From: Streptomyces sp. KL109B
GTDB lineage: Bacteria; Actinomycetota; Actinomycetes; Streptomycetales; Streptomycetaceae
DNA length: 64,000 nucleotides
NCBI RefSeq assembly: GCF_030766935.1
Contig: NZ_JASERL010000004.1
Coordinates: 186,001-250,000 of the forward strand
Reading direction: 5' to 3'
Below the pieces are notes generated by a model. It was not told where the DNA came from, searched no databases, and worked only from the letters and a program-made list of their open reading frames with translations. Shown piece after piece: positions 17,088-24,554 of this stretch. The position numbers were made by a program, and so were the translations under genes. The first letter of the stretch is position 1, and every line of letters begins with the position of its first letter.

Positions 17088-17291
17088 TCAGAATTTGATC
17101 GCGCTGATGCTGTCCGCGACCGAGTTGAGGAAGTTGTTGATCGCGGGCGCCATTCCGGTCGACGCGAGGAAGAAGCCGAAGAGCACCGCGACTATGGCGG
17201 GCCCCGCTTTGATCGAGCCGCCGCGCATGAGGACGACGAGGACGATCGCCAACAACAGCACCACTGACAGCGAAATGGCCACACTGATCAC
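17088..17291 (-). CDS. Small two-helix membrane protein
   Basis: 67 residues with two hydrophobic segments (VAISLSVVLLLAIVLVVLM and AIVAVLFGFFLASTG) joined by a short basic turn, then a hydrophilic end NNFLNSVADSISAIKF. No known domain was recognised. The start is GTG 17291, or GTG 17282, which has a better-spaced AGGGTG. Genes of this size and pattern are common in Streptomyces, and the codon pattern here is strongly GC3, supporting a real gene. Function unknown. Confidence 0.7.
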   Translation of the reverse strand: MISVAISLSVVLLLAIVLVVLMRGGSIKAGPAIVAVLFGFFLASTGMAPAINNFLNSVADSISAIKF

Positions 17292-17671
17292 ACCCTAGGT
17301 CGGTCCGCTCTCCCGGCCCGGGGGGTTCAGCCCCACCCCCCGCCAGAACCATCGTGCCACCAACCCGGCGCCCCTATGCGACCCGTGACGCATCGTCGGC
17401 CACGCACCCGCTGGTTTCGGCTTGATCGTTTCTATCGCCCCGGCGGCCGTGCGCGGCCGGCCCGCATACGACGTGCAGGTTTTCTCTCAGTTTCCCCTTG
17501 GTTCGCACACAGGAAAATCAAGGAAATGCGATGTCCAATTACCGACCAAGCCTCACGGGACGAATCGGTCATATGGCCAGCATTGGGCAAATCGTCCGGG
17601 CACAACCGCACAAACCCCAAGTCGTCTTCTGCGCAATCGGGGGTACCTGGAAACACCAAGGAGGAATCGCG
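17292..17671. other. Gene-poor, relatively AT-richer intergenic region
   Basis: 380 bases with no confident gene. The right half (about 17480-17670) is noticeably lower in GC than its surroundings and probably holds promoters for the small reading frame and acyltransferase. An in-frame upstream ATG at 17531 has a weak AAGGAA site. Confidence 0.55.
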
Positions 17672-17797
17672 TTGAGGGTTTTACGAAATCACAGAAGCCC
17701 CACTAGGGTGCCTCAGATGTTCCACGCCGCCTTCATCCCCACCGGCGCAGTGCGGTTCATTACGGTCTCCCCGAGTTCCTGGTGGGAGGGCCTGTGA
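17672..17797 (+). CDS. Possible small upstream reading frame coupled to the acyltransferase
   Basis: 41 codons from a TTG placed seven bases after AAGGAGGAA (17658-17666), one of the best ribosome sites in the window. It contains the rare leucine codon TTA at 17681-17683, which in Streptomyces requires the bldA tRNA. Its TGA stop overlaps the GTG start of the acyltransferase (GTGA, 17794-17797), suggesting translational coupling. The C-terminal half (from ATG 17717, MFHAAFIPTGAVRF) has better codon use than the first half. No known family. It may be a regulatory peptide or only a translation leader. Confidence 0.4.
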   Translation: MRVLRNHRSPTRVPQMFHAAFIPTGAVRFITVSPSSWWEGL

Positions 17798-18984
17798 CCA
17801 ACTCGCTGTACCCGCAAGGCTCGCACCGCACCCCGCTGCCACCGGCGGCGCGGCCCGCGGACGAGAAATCCCCCCACACTCCCCCCGCTCCCCAGCAGAC
17901 CGCGGCGCCCAGCGCGCCCGCCCCGGCCCCCGCTCCGGCCGGCACCCCCAAGCCGAAACAGCGCGACGCGTTCTTCGACAACGCCAAGTACCTGGCCATC
18001 GTGTTCGTCGCGATGGGCCACTCCTGGGAGCCGCTGACGGACGGCAGCCGTACCGCCGAAGCGCTGTACGAGATCGTCTATACGTTCCACATGCCGGCGT
18101 TCATCGTCATCTCCGGCTACTTCTCGCGCAGTTTCGACATGCGGCCCGACCGGCTGCGGCGCCTGATCACCGGCGTCGCCGTGCCGTACGTGATCTTCGA
18201 GGTCGCGTACAGCTTCTTCAAGCGGTGGGCCGACGACGATCCGACGCATCCGATCAGCCTGCTGGACCCGTGGTTTCTGACCTGGTTCCTGGTCGCGCTG
18301 TTCATCTGGCGGCTCACCACGCCGATCTGGAAGGTCGTCCGCTGGCCGATCCCGCTCTCGATCGCGATCGCGGTCCTCGCGTCGGTCTCCCCCGACATCG
18401 GCGACGACCTGGACCTGCAGCGCGTGCTGCAGTTCCTGCCGTTCTTCGTGCTGGGCCTGTGCATGAAGCCCGAGCACTTCCAGCTCGTGCGGCGGCGCGA
18501 GGTGCGGATCCTGTCCGTACCGATCGCGGCGTGCGCCTTCCTGCTCGCCTACTGGTCGGCGCCGCGCATGACGTCGGTGTGGTTCTACCACCGGGACAGC
18601 GCGCAGGAGCTGGGCGTTCCGTGGTGGGTCGGCGTCGTCATGACCCTGGCCCTGTTCGGCTGCTCGCTCGTGCTCACGGCGTGCTTCTTCGCGTGGGTGC
18701 CGGGGCGCAGGACGTGGTTCACGGTGCTCGGCGCCGGGACGCTGTACGGGTATCTGCTGCACGGGTTCCTGGCGAAGGGCTCCCGGTTCTGGGGCTGGTT
18801 CGACGCGGACTGGACCCAGACCCCGTACGGCGCGGTCATTGTCACGATCGTCGCCGCGGCGGTCGTCACCGCCCTGTGCACCCCACCGGTGCAACGGGTC
18901 TTCCGCTTCGCCATGGAGCCGAAGATGCCGTGGGCGTTCAAGAAGGACGCCGCCGAGACGGCGCGGGCCAGACAGCGGGCCTGA
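17794..18984 (+). CDS. Membrane acyltransferase (acyltransferase-3 family)
   Basis: 396 residues. A cytoplasmic Pro/Ala-rich head (about 50 residues) precedes about ten membrane helices. The segment DNAKYLAIVFVAMGHSWEPL carries the conserved Asp/Lys and Gly-His pair of the family. YTFHMPAFIVISGYF and the RRLITGVAVPYVIF motif are also typical of fucose-4-O-acetylase-like proteins that O-acylate surface glycans or lipids. The GTG at 17794 is chosen because it overlaps the preceding small frame by four bases and follows GGGAGGG; GTG 17782 is possible. Substrate unknown. A hairpin terminator follows the gene. Confidence 0.85.
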   Translation: MTNSLYPQGSHRTPLPPAARPADEKSPHTPPAPQQTAAPSAPAPAPAPAGTPKPKQRDAFFDNAKYLAIVFVAMGHSWEPLTDGSRTAEALYEIVYTFHMPAFIVISGYFSRSFDMRPDRLRRLITGVAVPYVIFEVAYSFFKRWADDDPTHPISLLDPWFLTWFLVALFIWRLTTPIWKVVRWPIPLSIAIAVLASVSPDIGDDLDLQRVLQFLPFFVLGLCMKPEHFQLVRRREVRILSVPIAACAFLLAYWSAPRMTSVWFYHRDSAQELGVPWWVGVVMTLALFGCSLVLTACFFAWVPGRRTWFTVLGAGTLYGYLLHGFLAKGSRFWGWFDADWTQTPYGAVIVTIVAAAVVTALCTPPVQRVFRFAMEPKMPWAFKKDAAETARARQRA

Positions 18985-19010
18985 CCGACCCCGACATCGC
19001 CCCCGACATC

Positions 19011-19051
19011 GAGGCCCCGCAGCACGCGTTCAGCGCGTACTGCGGGGCCTC
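19011..19051 (+). terminator. Terminator hairpin after the acyltransferase
   Basis: GAGGCCCCGCAG pairs with CTGCGGGGCCTC; the loop itself contains ACGCG / CGCGT, giving a two-part stem. It starts 27 bases past the stop codon. Confidence 0.75.
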
Positions 19052-19073
19052 ACTCATGACCTCACTCATGACC
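19050..19073. repeat. 12-bp perfect tandem duplication
   Basis: TCACTCATGACC occurs twice in a row, between the acyltransferase terminator and the antiporter promoter region. Confidence 0.8.
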
Positions 19074-19110
19074 AAGGACTCTTACTCCAGGTCGTTTGGT
19101 AAGCTAAGTA

Positions 19111-19139
19111 TTGACGCTTTCTTGACGCTCTCTTGACCA
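19111..19139. promoter_or_regulatory. Three heptamer direct repeats with 11-bp period before the antiporter
   Basis: TTGACGC (19111), TTGACGC (19122) and TTGACCA (19133) are spaced exactly 11 bp apart with four-base spacers. This one-helical-turn spacing is typical of winged-helix activator sites (SARP, PhoP/OmpR). The last repeat ends ten bases before the ribosome site. Confidence 0.5.
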
Positions 19140-19182
19140 ATCTGGACCAAGGAGGAACGGGCCCATCGGACACGCAGACACC

Positions 19183-20373
19183 TTGATCGCCATGGGCGGC
19201 GCCTTTCTGGCCGCCGCCGTCCTCGCTCGCCTGGGCGGGCGCATAGGACTTCCCACGATTCCCCTGTTCATCCTGGCCGGGATACTCCTCGGCCCTCATA
19301 CGCCGGGCGTCGTGCTGCTCTCCGACCCGCACGACCTGGAGATGCTCTCCGCGCTCGGCCTCGTACTGCTGCTCTTCTATCTCGGCCTCGAGTTCCACAT
19401 GGACGATCTGAAGGCGGGCGGCCGCAAGATGGCCTTCGCCGGAGGGACGTACCTCGCGCTGAACGTCGGCGCCGGCCTCGGTTTCGGATTCGCCCTCGGC
19501 TGGGGCACATCCGAGGCTCTGGTCCTCGCCGGGGTGCTCGGCATCTCGTCGTCCGCGATCGTCACCAAGGTGCTCGTCGACACCGGCCGGCTCGGGAACC
19601 CCGAGACCAAGCCGATCCTCGGGATCATCGTGGTCGAGGACATCTTCCTCGCCCTTTACCTGGCCGCGCTCCAGCCGATCCTGTCGGGCGCGGACTCGCT
19701 GTCGGCCGCCGTGCTCGACGGCGGGAAGGCCTTCGGGTTCCTGCTGCTGCTCGCGCTCGCCGCGCGGTTCGGCACCCGGATCGTGGGCCGGCTCTTCAAC
19801 ATCAAGGACGACGAGCTCCTCGTGATCTCCTTCCTCGGCGCCGCGGTGTTCGTGGCCGGGGTCTCGGAGTGGTTCGGGGTCGCCGACGCCATCGGGGCGT
19901 TCATGGTCGGCCTGATGCTCGGCTCGACCACCTCCGGGGAGCGGATCCGGGCCCTGGTGCACCCGCTGCGGGACGCCTTCGGCGCGATCTTCTTCTTCGG
20001 GTTCGGGCTCTCCATCGACCCCGGTGACCTGCCGAGCGTGCTGTGGCCTGTGCTCGCGGCGGTCGCGCTGACGCTCGTCATGAACGTGCTCGCGGGCATC
20101 GGCGGGGCGAAGATCTACGGGTTCGGGGCGGGGCCCGCCGCGAACATCTCGACCACGTTGCTGGCGCGCGGCGAGTTCGCGCTGATCCTCGCGACGATGG
20201 CCGCGGGCGCCGGGCTCGACGACCGGCTCTCGCCGTTCATCGCGGGGTACGTGCTGCTGCTCGCGGTGCTCGGGCCGCTGGCCGCGGGGCGCTCCGCCTG
20301 GCTGGCCCGGTTTCTACCGGTGAAGGCGAAGGCGCCGGTGGCAGAGGAGCCACGGGTCGAAGTCGGGGTGTAG
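19183..20373 (+). CDS. CPA2-type cation/proton antiporter (KefB/NhaS-like)
   Basis: About 396 residues with 12-13 membrane helices. The Na+/H+ exchanger fold is recognised from LGLVLLLFYLGLEFH, ISSSAIVTKVL and the core FVAGVSEWFGVADAIGAFMVGL. Expected role: exchange of K+ or Na+ for protons at the membrane. The first usable normal start is TTG 19183. However, a perfect AAGGAGG (19149-19155) lies too far from it and instead sits nine bases before an in-frame ATC at 19165, which would add six residues (MGHADT). Initiation at ATC or a point mutation in ATG is therefore possible. No TrkA domain is attached. A GTAAGG-CCCTTAC hairpin lies just after the stop. Confidence 0.9.
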   Translation: MIAMGGAFLAAAVLARLGGRIGLPTIPLFILAGILLGPHTPGVVLLSDPHDLEMLSALGLVLLLFYLGLEFHMDDLKAGGRKMAFAGGTYLALNVGAGLGFGFALGWGTSEALVLAGVLGISSSAIVTKVLVDTGRLGNPETKPILGIIVVEDIFLALYLAALQPILSGADSLSAAVLDGGKAFGFLLLLALAARFGTRIVGRLFNIKDDELLVISFLGAAVFVAGVSEWFGVADAIGAFMVGLMLGSTTSGERIRALVHPLRDAFGAIFFFGFGLSIDPGDLPSVLWPVLAAVALTLVMNVLAGIGGAKIYGFGAGPAANISTTLLARGEFALILATMAAGAGLDDRLSPFIAGYVLLLAVLGPLAAGRSAWLARFLPVKAKAPVAEEPRVEVGV

Positions 20374-20378
20374 AGCCG

Positions 20379-20428
20379 CGTAAGGCCCTTACGCGTCCCG
20401 GCCTCGTAAAGCCCTTACGCGTCCCGGC
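20379..20428. repeat. Duplicated 24-bp unit at the 3' end of the phosphatase gene
   Basis: CGTAAGGCCCTTACGCGTCC (from 20379) recurs with one change from 20405, in each case followed by CGGC. The second copy encodes the last residues and stop of the phosphatase on the minus strand; the first lies just beyond it. GCGTAAGG-CCCTTACGC can also form a hairpin. Confidence 0.75.
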
Positions 20429-21590
20429 AGATCAGCAGCAGCGCCCGGTCGTCGTTGACGTCCTTGGCGACCGCCTCGATGAGGTGCCAGGCCGCACCGT
20501 GGAAGCCGCCGGTCACATACCGGTCGGCTTCCCCGGTGAGGCGGTCGATGCCCTCGCTGATGTCCCGGTCGGAGGTCTCCACGAGGCCGTCCGTGAACAG
20601 CATCAGCACGTCGCCGGGGCGCAACGTCCCTTTCGTGGCGTCGAATTCGGCGCCGTCGTAGACGCCGAGCAGCGGACCGTCGGCCGCCTTCTCCTCCCAG
20701 CGGCCGGAACCGGCGCTGAGCTGGAGGCCCGGCGGGTGGCCCGCGGAGTACAGCTCGTAGTCCCCGCATTCGAGGTCGAGGACGAGGTGGATGGAGGTCG
20801 CGAAGCCCTCGTCCCAGTCCTGGCGGAGCAGATAGCCGTTGGCCGCGGGCAGGAACGCGTGCGGCGGCAGCGAGCCGAGCAGTCCGCTGAAGGCTCCCGC
20901 GAGCAGCAGCGCGCGGCTGGCCGCGTCCATGCCCTTGCCGGACACGTCCGTGAGGACGACCTCCAGGGTGCGCCCGTTGTTCGTACGGGCCGCCACCACG
21001 AAGTCACCGGAGAACGACTGGCCGCCCGCCGGGCGCAGCGCCATCTCGCGGTGCCAGCCCTGCGGCAGCTTCGGCAGCCTGCTCTGCGTACGGATCCGCT
21101 CGCGCAGGTCGAAGAGCATCGTTCCGCCGCGCCGCCAGGGCACCCCGACCCGGCTGCGGAACTGGGCGATGAGCAGGCCGAAGAAGCCGCAGGCCGCGAC
21201 CGTGAGCACGGTGCCGGGCGTGACGCCGGCCGCGCGCTGCGTGTACGGGCCGAGCTGGAACGACTCCACGATCAGCGCCGCGGCCGCCGCCGCGTACAGG
21301 CCGAGCAGGCTGGCGGGGCGCAGCAGCAGGCCGCCCGCGACGATCGGCAGGACGAGCGCGGCGGGCGCGCACCACACGGGGTTGAGGATGGTGCCGAAGG
21401 CGATCAGCGGGACGGTGATCAGCAGTCCGGCGAGCGCGATCCAGTCCGAGCCGTCCCCGCGGAAGTAGTCCACGCCGGATTTGCGCACGGCTGTGCGGGC
21501 CCGGTGGATACGCATCCTCAACCGGGCCGGGAACGTGTCGGCCTCCGCGCGCTGTCCGCGCCCGCGCCGCTCTTCTCGTCGTACCGCCAT
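20415..21590 (-). CDS. SpoIIE/RsbU-type membrane protein serine phosphatase
   Basis: 391 residues. An Arg-rich head is followed by four to five membrane helices (about 50-150), then a PPM/SpoIIE phosphatase domain. The metal-binding aspartates are visible in SFSGDFVVAA, LTDVSGKGMDAA, LFTDGLVE and VNDDRALL. Such enzymes dephosphorylate anti-anti-sigma factors in partner-switching modules, of which Streptomyces has many. No kinase or antagonist gene is adjacent, so the target is unknown. It is divergent from the Eis-family gene, with about 140 bases between. Its last codons are part of a duplicated 24-bp segment. Confidence 0.88.
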   Translation of the reverse strand: MAVRREERRGRGQRAEADTFPARLRMRIHRARTAVRKSGVDYFRGDGSDWIALAGLLITVPLIAFGTILNPVWCAPAALVLPIVAGGLLLRPASLLGLYAAAAAALIVESFQLGPYTQRAAGVTPGTVLTVAACGFFGLLIAQFRSRVGVPWRRGGTMLFDLRERIRTQSRLPKLPQGWHREMALRPAGGQSFSGDFVVAARTNNGRTLEVVLTDVSGKGMDAASRALLLAGAFSGLLGSLPPHAFLPAANGYLLRQDWDEGFATSIHLVLDLECGDYELYSAGHPPGLQLSAGSGRWEEKAADGPLLGVYDGAEFDATKGTLRPGDVLMLFTDGLVETSDRDISEGIDRLTGEADRYVTGGFHGAAWHLIEAVAKDVNDDRALLLICRDA

Positions 21591-21729
21591 TGCTCGTGGA
21601 CCCTATCCACCGGCTCCGGACCTGTGCACGGGAGGTCCCACTTGTCCCCCTTTTCGGGCACCCGCGTCAGCGCCGATACCGGCCTTAATTCCCTCGCTCG
21701 CGACGGCCTGCCACTGGTAGTGATGGCGT

Positions 21730-22959
21730 ATGGCGACCGAACTGCGCACCTTGCGGCACAGCGAGTGGGACGAGTGGTACGGGAAGTTGGAGCGGGCCTT
21801 CGGAGGGGTGGTCGAGTCCCCGGAGGAACGTGGCCTGTACCAGGAGCTGACCGCGGTCGACCGCTCGCTCGGGGTCTGGGACGGGGACGAGTGCGTGGGC
21901 ACGGCGGGTGCCTTCCCGTTCCGGGTCTCGGTGCCCGGCGGGGCGTTCGTTGGCGCGGCGGGCGTGACCATGGTCAGCGTCGCCACGACCCATCGCAGGC
22001 GCGGCATCCTGACGTCGATGATGCGGCGTCAACTCGACGACGTACGCGAGTGGGGCGAGCCCCTGGCCGTGCTCACGGCGTCCGAACCCGTGATCTACGG
22101 GCGGTTCGGCTACGGCATCGGGACCCGTAAGGCGACCGTCCGCATCGAGTCCCAGCGCGTCCGGATCGACGCGCCCGCCGGGGCCGACGACGTACGGCTG
22201 CGGTACGTGGACGTGGCGGAGGCCGCCGAGCGGTGCGAGGCCGTGTATCTGCGGACCGTGGGGACGCGGCCCGGGATGCTCGCGCGGCTGCCCGGCTGGG
22301 AGCGGCTGCCGTTGCTCGACCCGCCGCAGGAGCGCGGCGGGGCCTCGGCCCTGCTGTGCGTCGTGGCGGAGCGGGACGGGGAGACGGTCGGGTTCGCGCG
22401 GTTCTCGGTGAAGCCGGAGTCCGAGCACGGGGTGGATCGCAGCACGGTTCTGGTGCGGGAGGTGACCGCGGTCGAGCCCGCGGCGTACGCGGCGCTGTGG
22501 CGGTTCCTGACCGACATCGACCTGACGGAGTCGGTGCACTGTGACAACCTGCCGGTGGACGATCCGCTGTTCTCGCTGGTCTCCGACGTCCGGCGGTGTG
22601 CGGTGCGGGTGCGGGACTCGATGCACGTACGGCTTGTGGATGTGGGTCAGGCGCTCGAAGCGCGTACGTATCTCACGCCCGTGGACGTCGTGTTCGAGGT
22701 GGCGGACGCCTTCTGCCCCTGGAACGAGGGGCGTTGGCGTCTCGTCGGCGACGCGAAGGGCGCGTCCTGCAAGCGGACCGAGGAACCGGCGGAACTGTCC
22801 TTGTCCGTACGGGAGTTGGGTGCGGCGTATCTCGGTGACGCGTCGCTGATGGAGCTGGCCGGGGCCGGGCGGGTGCGCGAGGCGCGGCCGGGGGCGCTGG
22901 CGGAGGCGTCGGTGGCGTTCGGGGTGCCGGTGGCGCCGTGGCTGCCGCACGGGTTCTAG
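21730..22959 (+). CDS. Eis-family GNAT N-acetyltransferase
   Basis: 409 residues, the full length for Eis (enhanced intracellular survival) proteins. Two GNAT folds and a sterol-carrier-like C-terminal domain are expected. The acetyl-CoA site is VSVATTHRRRGILTSMM, near residue 95. The chain ends in a C-terminal phenylalanine (PHGF), which supplies the catalytic carboxylate in this family. Mycobacterial and Streptomyces members acetylate amines, including aminoglycosides, at several positions (family knowledge); the substrate here is unknown. It converges on the glycosylase gene with only four bases between stops. Confidence 0.88.
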   Translation: MATELRTLRHSEWDEWYGKLERAFGGVVESPEERGLYQELTAVDRSLGVWDGDECVGTAGAFPFRVSVPGGAFVGAAGVTMVSVATTHRRRGILTSMMRRQLDDVREWGEPLAVLTASEPVIYGRFGYGIGTRKATVRIESQRVRIDAPAGADDVRLRYVDVAEAAERCEAVYLRTVGTRPGMLARLPGWERLPLLDPPQERGGASALLCVVAERDGETVGFARFSVKPESEHGVDRSTVLVREVTAVEPAAYAALWRFLTDIDLTESVHCDNLPVDDPLFSLVSDVRRCAVRVRDSMHVRLVDVGQALEARTYLTPVDVVFEVADAFCPWNEGRWRLVGDAKGASCKRTEEPAELSLSVRELGAAYLGDASLMELAGAGRVREARPGALAEASVAFGVPVAPWLPHGF

Positions 22960-22963
22960 CGGT

Positions 22964-23785
22964 TCAGGTACCTTCCGGTTGGCACGTGGGGCACCAGAAG
23001 AGGTTGCGGGCCGCCAGTTCCGCCGTGCGGATCTCGGTGCCGCACAGGTGGCAGGGCTGGGGTGCGCGGCGGTAGACGTAGACCTCGCCGCCGTGGTCGT
23101 CGACGCGGGGCGGGCGGTTCATCGCCTCGGGGGTGTGCTCGGGGCGGACCGTGTCGATGCGGCCCGCGCGGACACCGTCGTGCATCAGCGCCACCAAGTC
23201 GTCCCAGATCGCGGCGAGTTGGGGCTCCGTGAGGTTCTTGCCCGGGGTGTACGGGTCGATGCCGTGGCGGAAGAGGACTTCCGCGCGGTAGACGTTGCCG
23301 ACGCCGGCGATGACCTTCTGGTCCATGAGGAGAGCGGCGATGGTGGTGCGGCTGCGGGCGATGCGGGCGAAGGCGCGGGTGGGGTCCGCGTCGGGGCGCA
23401 AGGGGTCCGGGCCGAGGCGGTCGTGTATCGCCTGCTTCTCGGCGTCCGTGATGAGGGCGCAGGTGGTGGGGCCGCGGAGGTCCGAGTAGTGGGTGTCGTT
23501 CGCCAGGCGGAGGCGGACGGTTTCCGTGGGCGGGGGTGGGGGTGCCTCGCCGAAGGTGTACTTGCCGAAGAGGCCGAGGTGGATGTGGATCCAGGTGTCC
23601 CCTGCGGGGCCGAAGCCGAGGAAGAGGTGTTTGCCGTGGGCTTCGGTGCGGGTGAGTTCTTGGCCGGTGAGGAGGGCGGCCGCGTCGGAGAATTTGCCCT
23701 GGGGGCTGGTGACGGTTGTCTTTTGGCCCGTGAATTTGGTGGCGTGGTCCTGGGCGAGGCGGTGGATCGTGTGGCCTTCGGGCAC
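22964..23785 (-). CDS. Nei2-type DNA glycosylase/AP lyase (endonuclease VIII-like)
   Basis: 273 residues. Begins MPEGHTIHRLA: after removal of Met, Pro-2 is the nucleophile and Glu-3 the general acid of the Fpg/Nei family, and the GHT context is the Nei2/Nei-like variant. The helix-two-turn-helix VIAGVGNVYRAEVLF and the C-terminal zinc finger (CHLCG ... FWCPTC) are intact. It excises oxidised pyrimidines in base-excision repair. It ends four bases from the convergent Eis-family stop. Fpg itself would begin MPELPEVE, which argues against that name. Confidence 0.93.
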   Translation of the reverse strand: MPEGHTIHRLAQDHATKFTGQKTTVTSPQGKFSDAAALLTGQELTRTEAHGKHLFLGFGPAGDTWIHIHLGLFGKYTFGEAPPPPPTETVRLRLANDTHYSDLRGPTTCALITDAEKQAIHDRLGPDPLRPDADPTRAFARIARSRTTIAALLMDQKVIAGVGNVYRAEVLFRHGIDPYTPGKNLTEPQLAAIWDDLVALMHDGVRAGRIDTVRPEHTPEAMNRPPRVDDHGGEVYVYRRAPQPCHLCGTEIRTAELAARNLFWCPTCQPEGT

Positions 23786-23822
23786 GCCAATTTCCTCTCG
23801 GGGCGGGTAACCGTGGTTGACG

Positions 23823-23890
23823 CCTCGGGGCTCCGCCCCGGACCCCGCTGCTCAATCGCCGCAGGGGCTGGAAATACCAAGCCCCTGCGG
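23823..23890. repeat. Dispersed repeat family A, copy 2, with terminator-like hairpin
   Basis: TCGGGGCTCCGCCCCGGACC then CTGCTCAATCGCCGCAGGGG. The end of the repeat, CCGCAGGGGCT (23859-23869), pairs with AGCCCCTGCGG (23880-23890), giving a hairpin just past the rpiB stop that probably serves as its terminator. Confidence 0.8.
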
Positions 23891-23897
23891 AAGGGGG

Positions 23898-24386
23898 TCA
23901 GTCCTGCTGCGGGTGGTGGGGCGGGATCGCCGGGAGGACGCCGGAGGCCTCGTAGGCCGAGAGCATGTCGATGCGGCGCTGGTGGCGCTCCTCGTGGGAG
24001 TAGGGGGTGGCGAGGAAGATCTCGACGAACTTCGTGGCCTCCTCCTCCGTGTGCATCCGGCCACCGATCGAGATCACGTTGGCGTTGTTGTGCTCACGGC
24101 CCAGTGCGGCGGTCTGCTCGCTCCAGGCGAGGGCCGCACGGACGCCCTTGACCTTGTTCGCGGCGATCTGCTCGCCGTTGCCGGAGCCGCCGATCACGAT
24201 GCCGAGGGCGTCCGGGTCCGCCGCCGTGCGCTCCGCGGCGCGGAGGCAGAAGGGCGGGTAGTCGTCCTGGGCGTCGTAGATGAGGGGCCCGCAGTCGACG
24301 GGCTCGTGGCCATGGGCCTTCAGCCATTCGACCAGGTGGTTCTTGAGTTCGTAGCCGGCATGATCCGAGCCGAGGTACACGCGCAT
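23898..24386 (-). CDS. rpiB: Ribose-5-phosphate isomerase B
   Basis: 162 residues. Interconverts ribose-5-phosphate and ribulose-5-phosphate in the pentose phosphate pathway. The family pattern is clear: MRVYLGSDHAGYELK at the start, DYPPFCLRAA, the anion-hole segment GIVIGGSGNGEQIAANK, the active-site region AALAWSEQTAALGREHNNANVISIGGR and FLATPYSHEERHQRRI near the end. In actinomycetes the glutamate-type variant (GGSGNGE) is usual. It is divergent from the first amino-acid permease. A family-A repeat lies just downstream. Confidence 0.95.
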   Translation of the reverse strand: MRVYLGSDHAGYELKNHLVEWLKAHGHEPVDCGPLIYDAQDDYPPFCLRAAERTAADPDALGIVIGGSGNGEQIAANKVKGVRAALAWSEQTAALGREHNNANVISIGGRMHTEEEATKFVEIFLATPYSHEERHQRRIDMLSAYEASGVLPAIPPHHPQQD

Positions 24387-24525
24387 GAGTCCGAGTGTGG
24401 CACGCCGCGCTCCGGGTAGCCGCTTCCGGGTGCCCGCACGCCGCAGGTCGTGGCGCTGTCGGCGATGACAACGATCCGGACTCAAAGCTTCCGTCGGGGC
24501 ACGCCGATGCGTTGAATGCGAACGC

Positions 24526-24542
24526 ACGTTTACCGCAAACGT
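24526..24542. promoter_or_regulatory. Palindrome before the first amino-acid permease
   Basis: ACGTTT-ACCGC-AAACGT, perfect six-base arms, 13 bases before the ATG. It is very similar to the palindrome at 30704-30720 between the other two permeases, suggesting a shared operator (inference). Confidence 0.5.
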
Positions 24543-24554
24543 AAGGACCCGTGC

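Noticed and set aside
17531..17797. Longer 88-codon version of the small frame before the acyltransferase
   Set aside because: The first part has poor third-position GC for this genome and a weaker ribosome site than the TTG at 17672, so the shorter frame is preferred.
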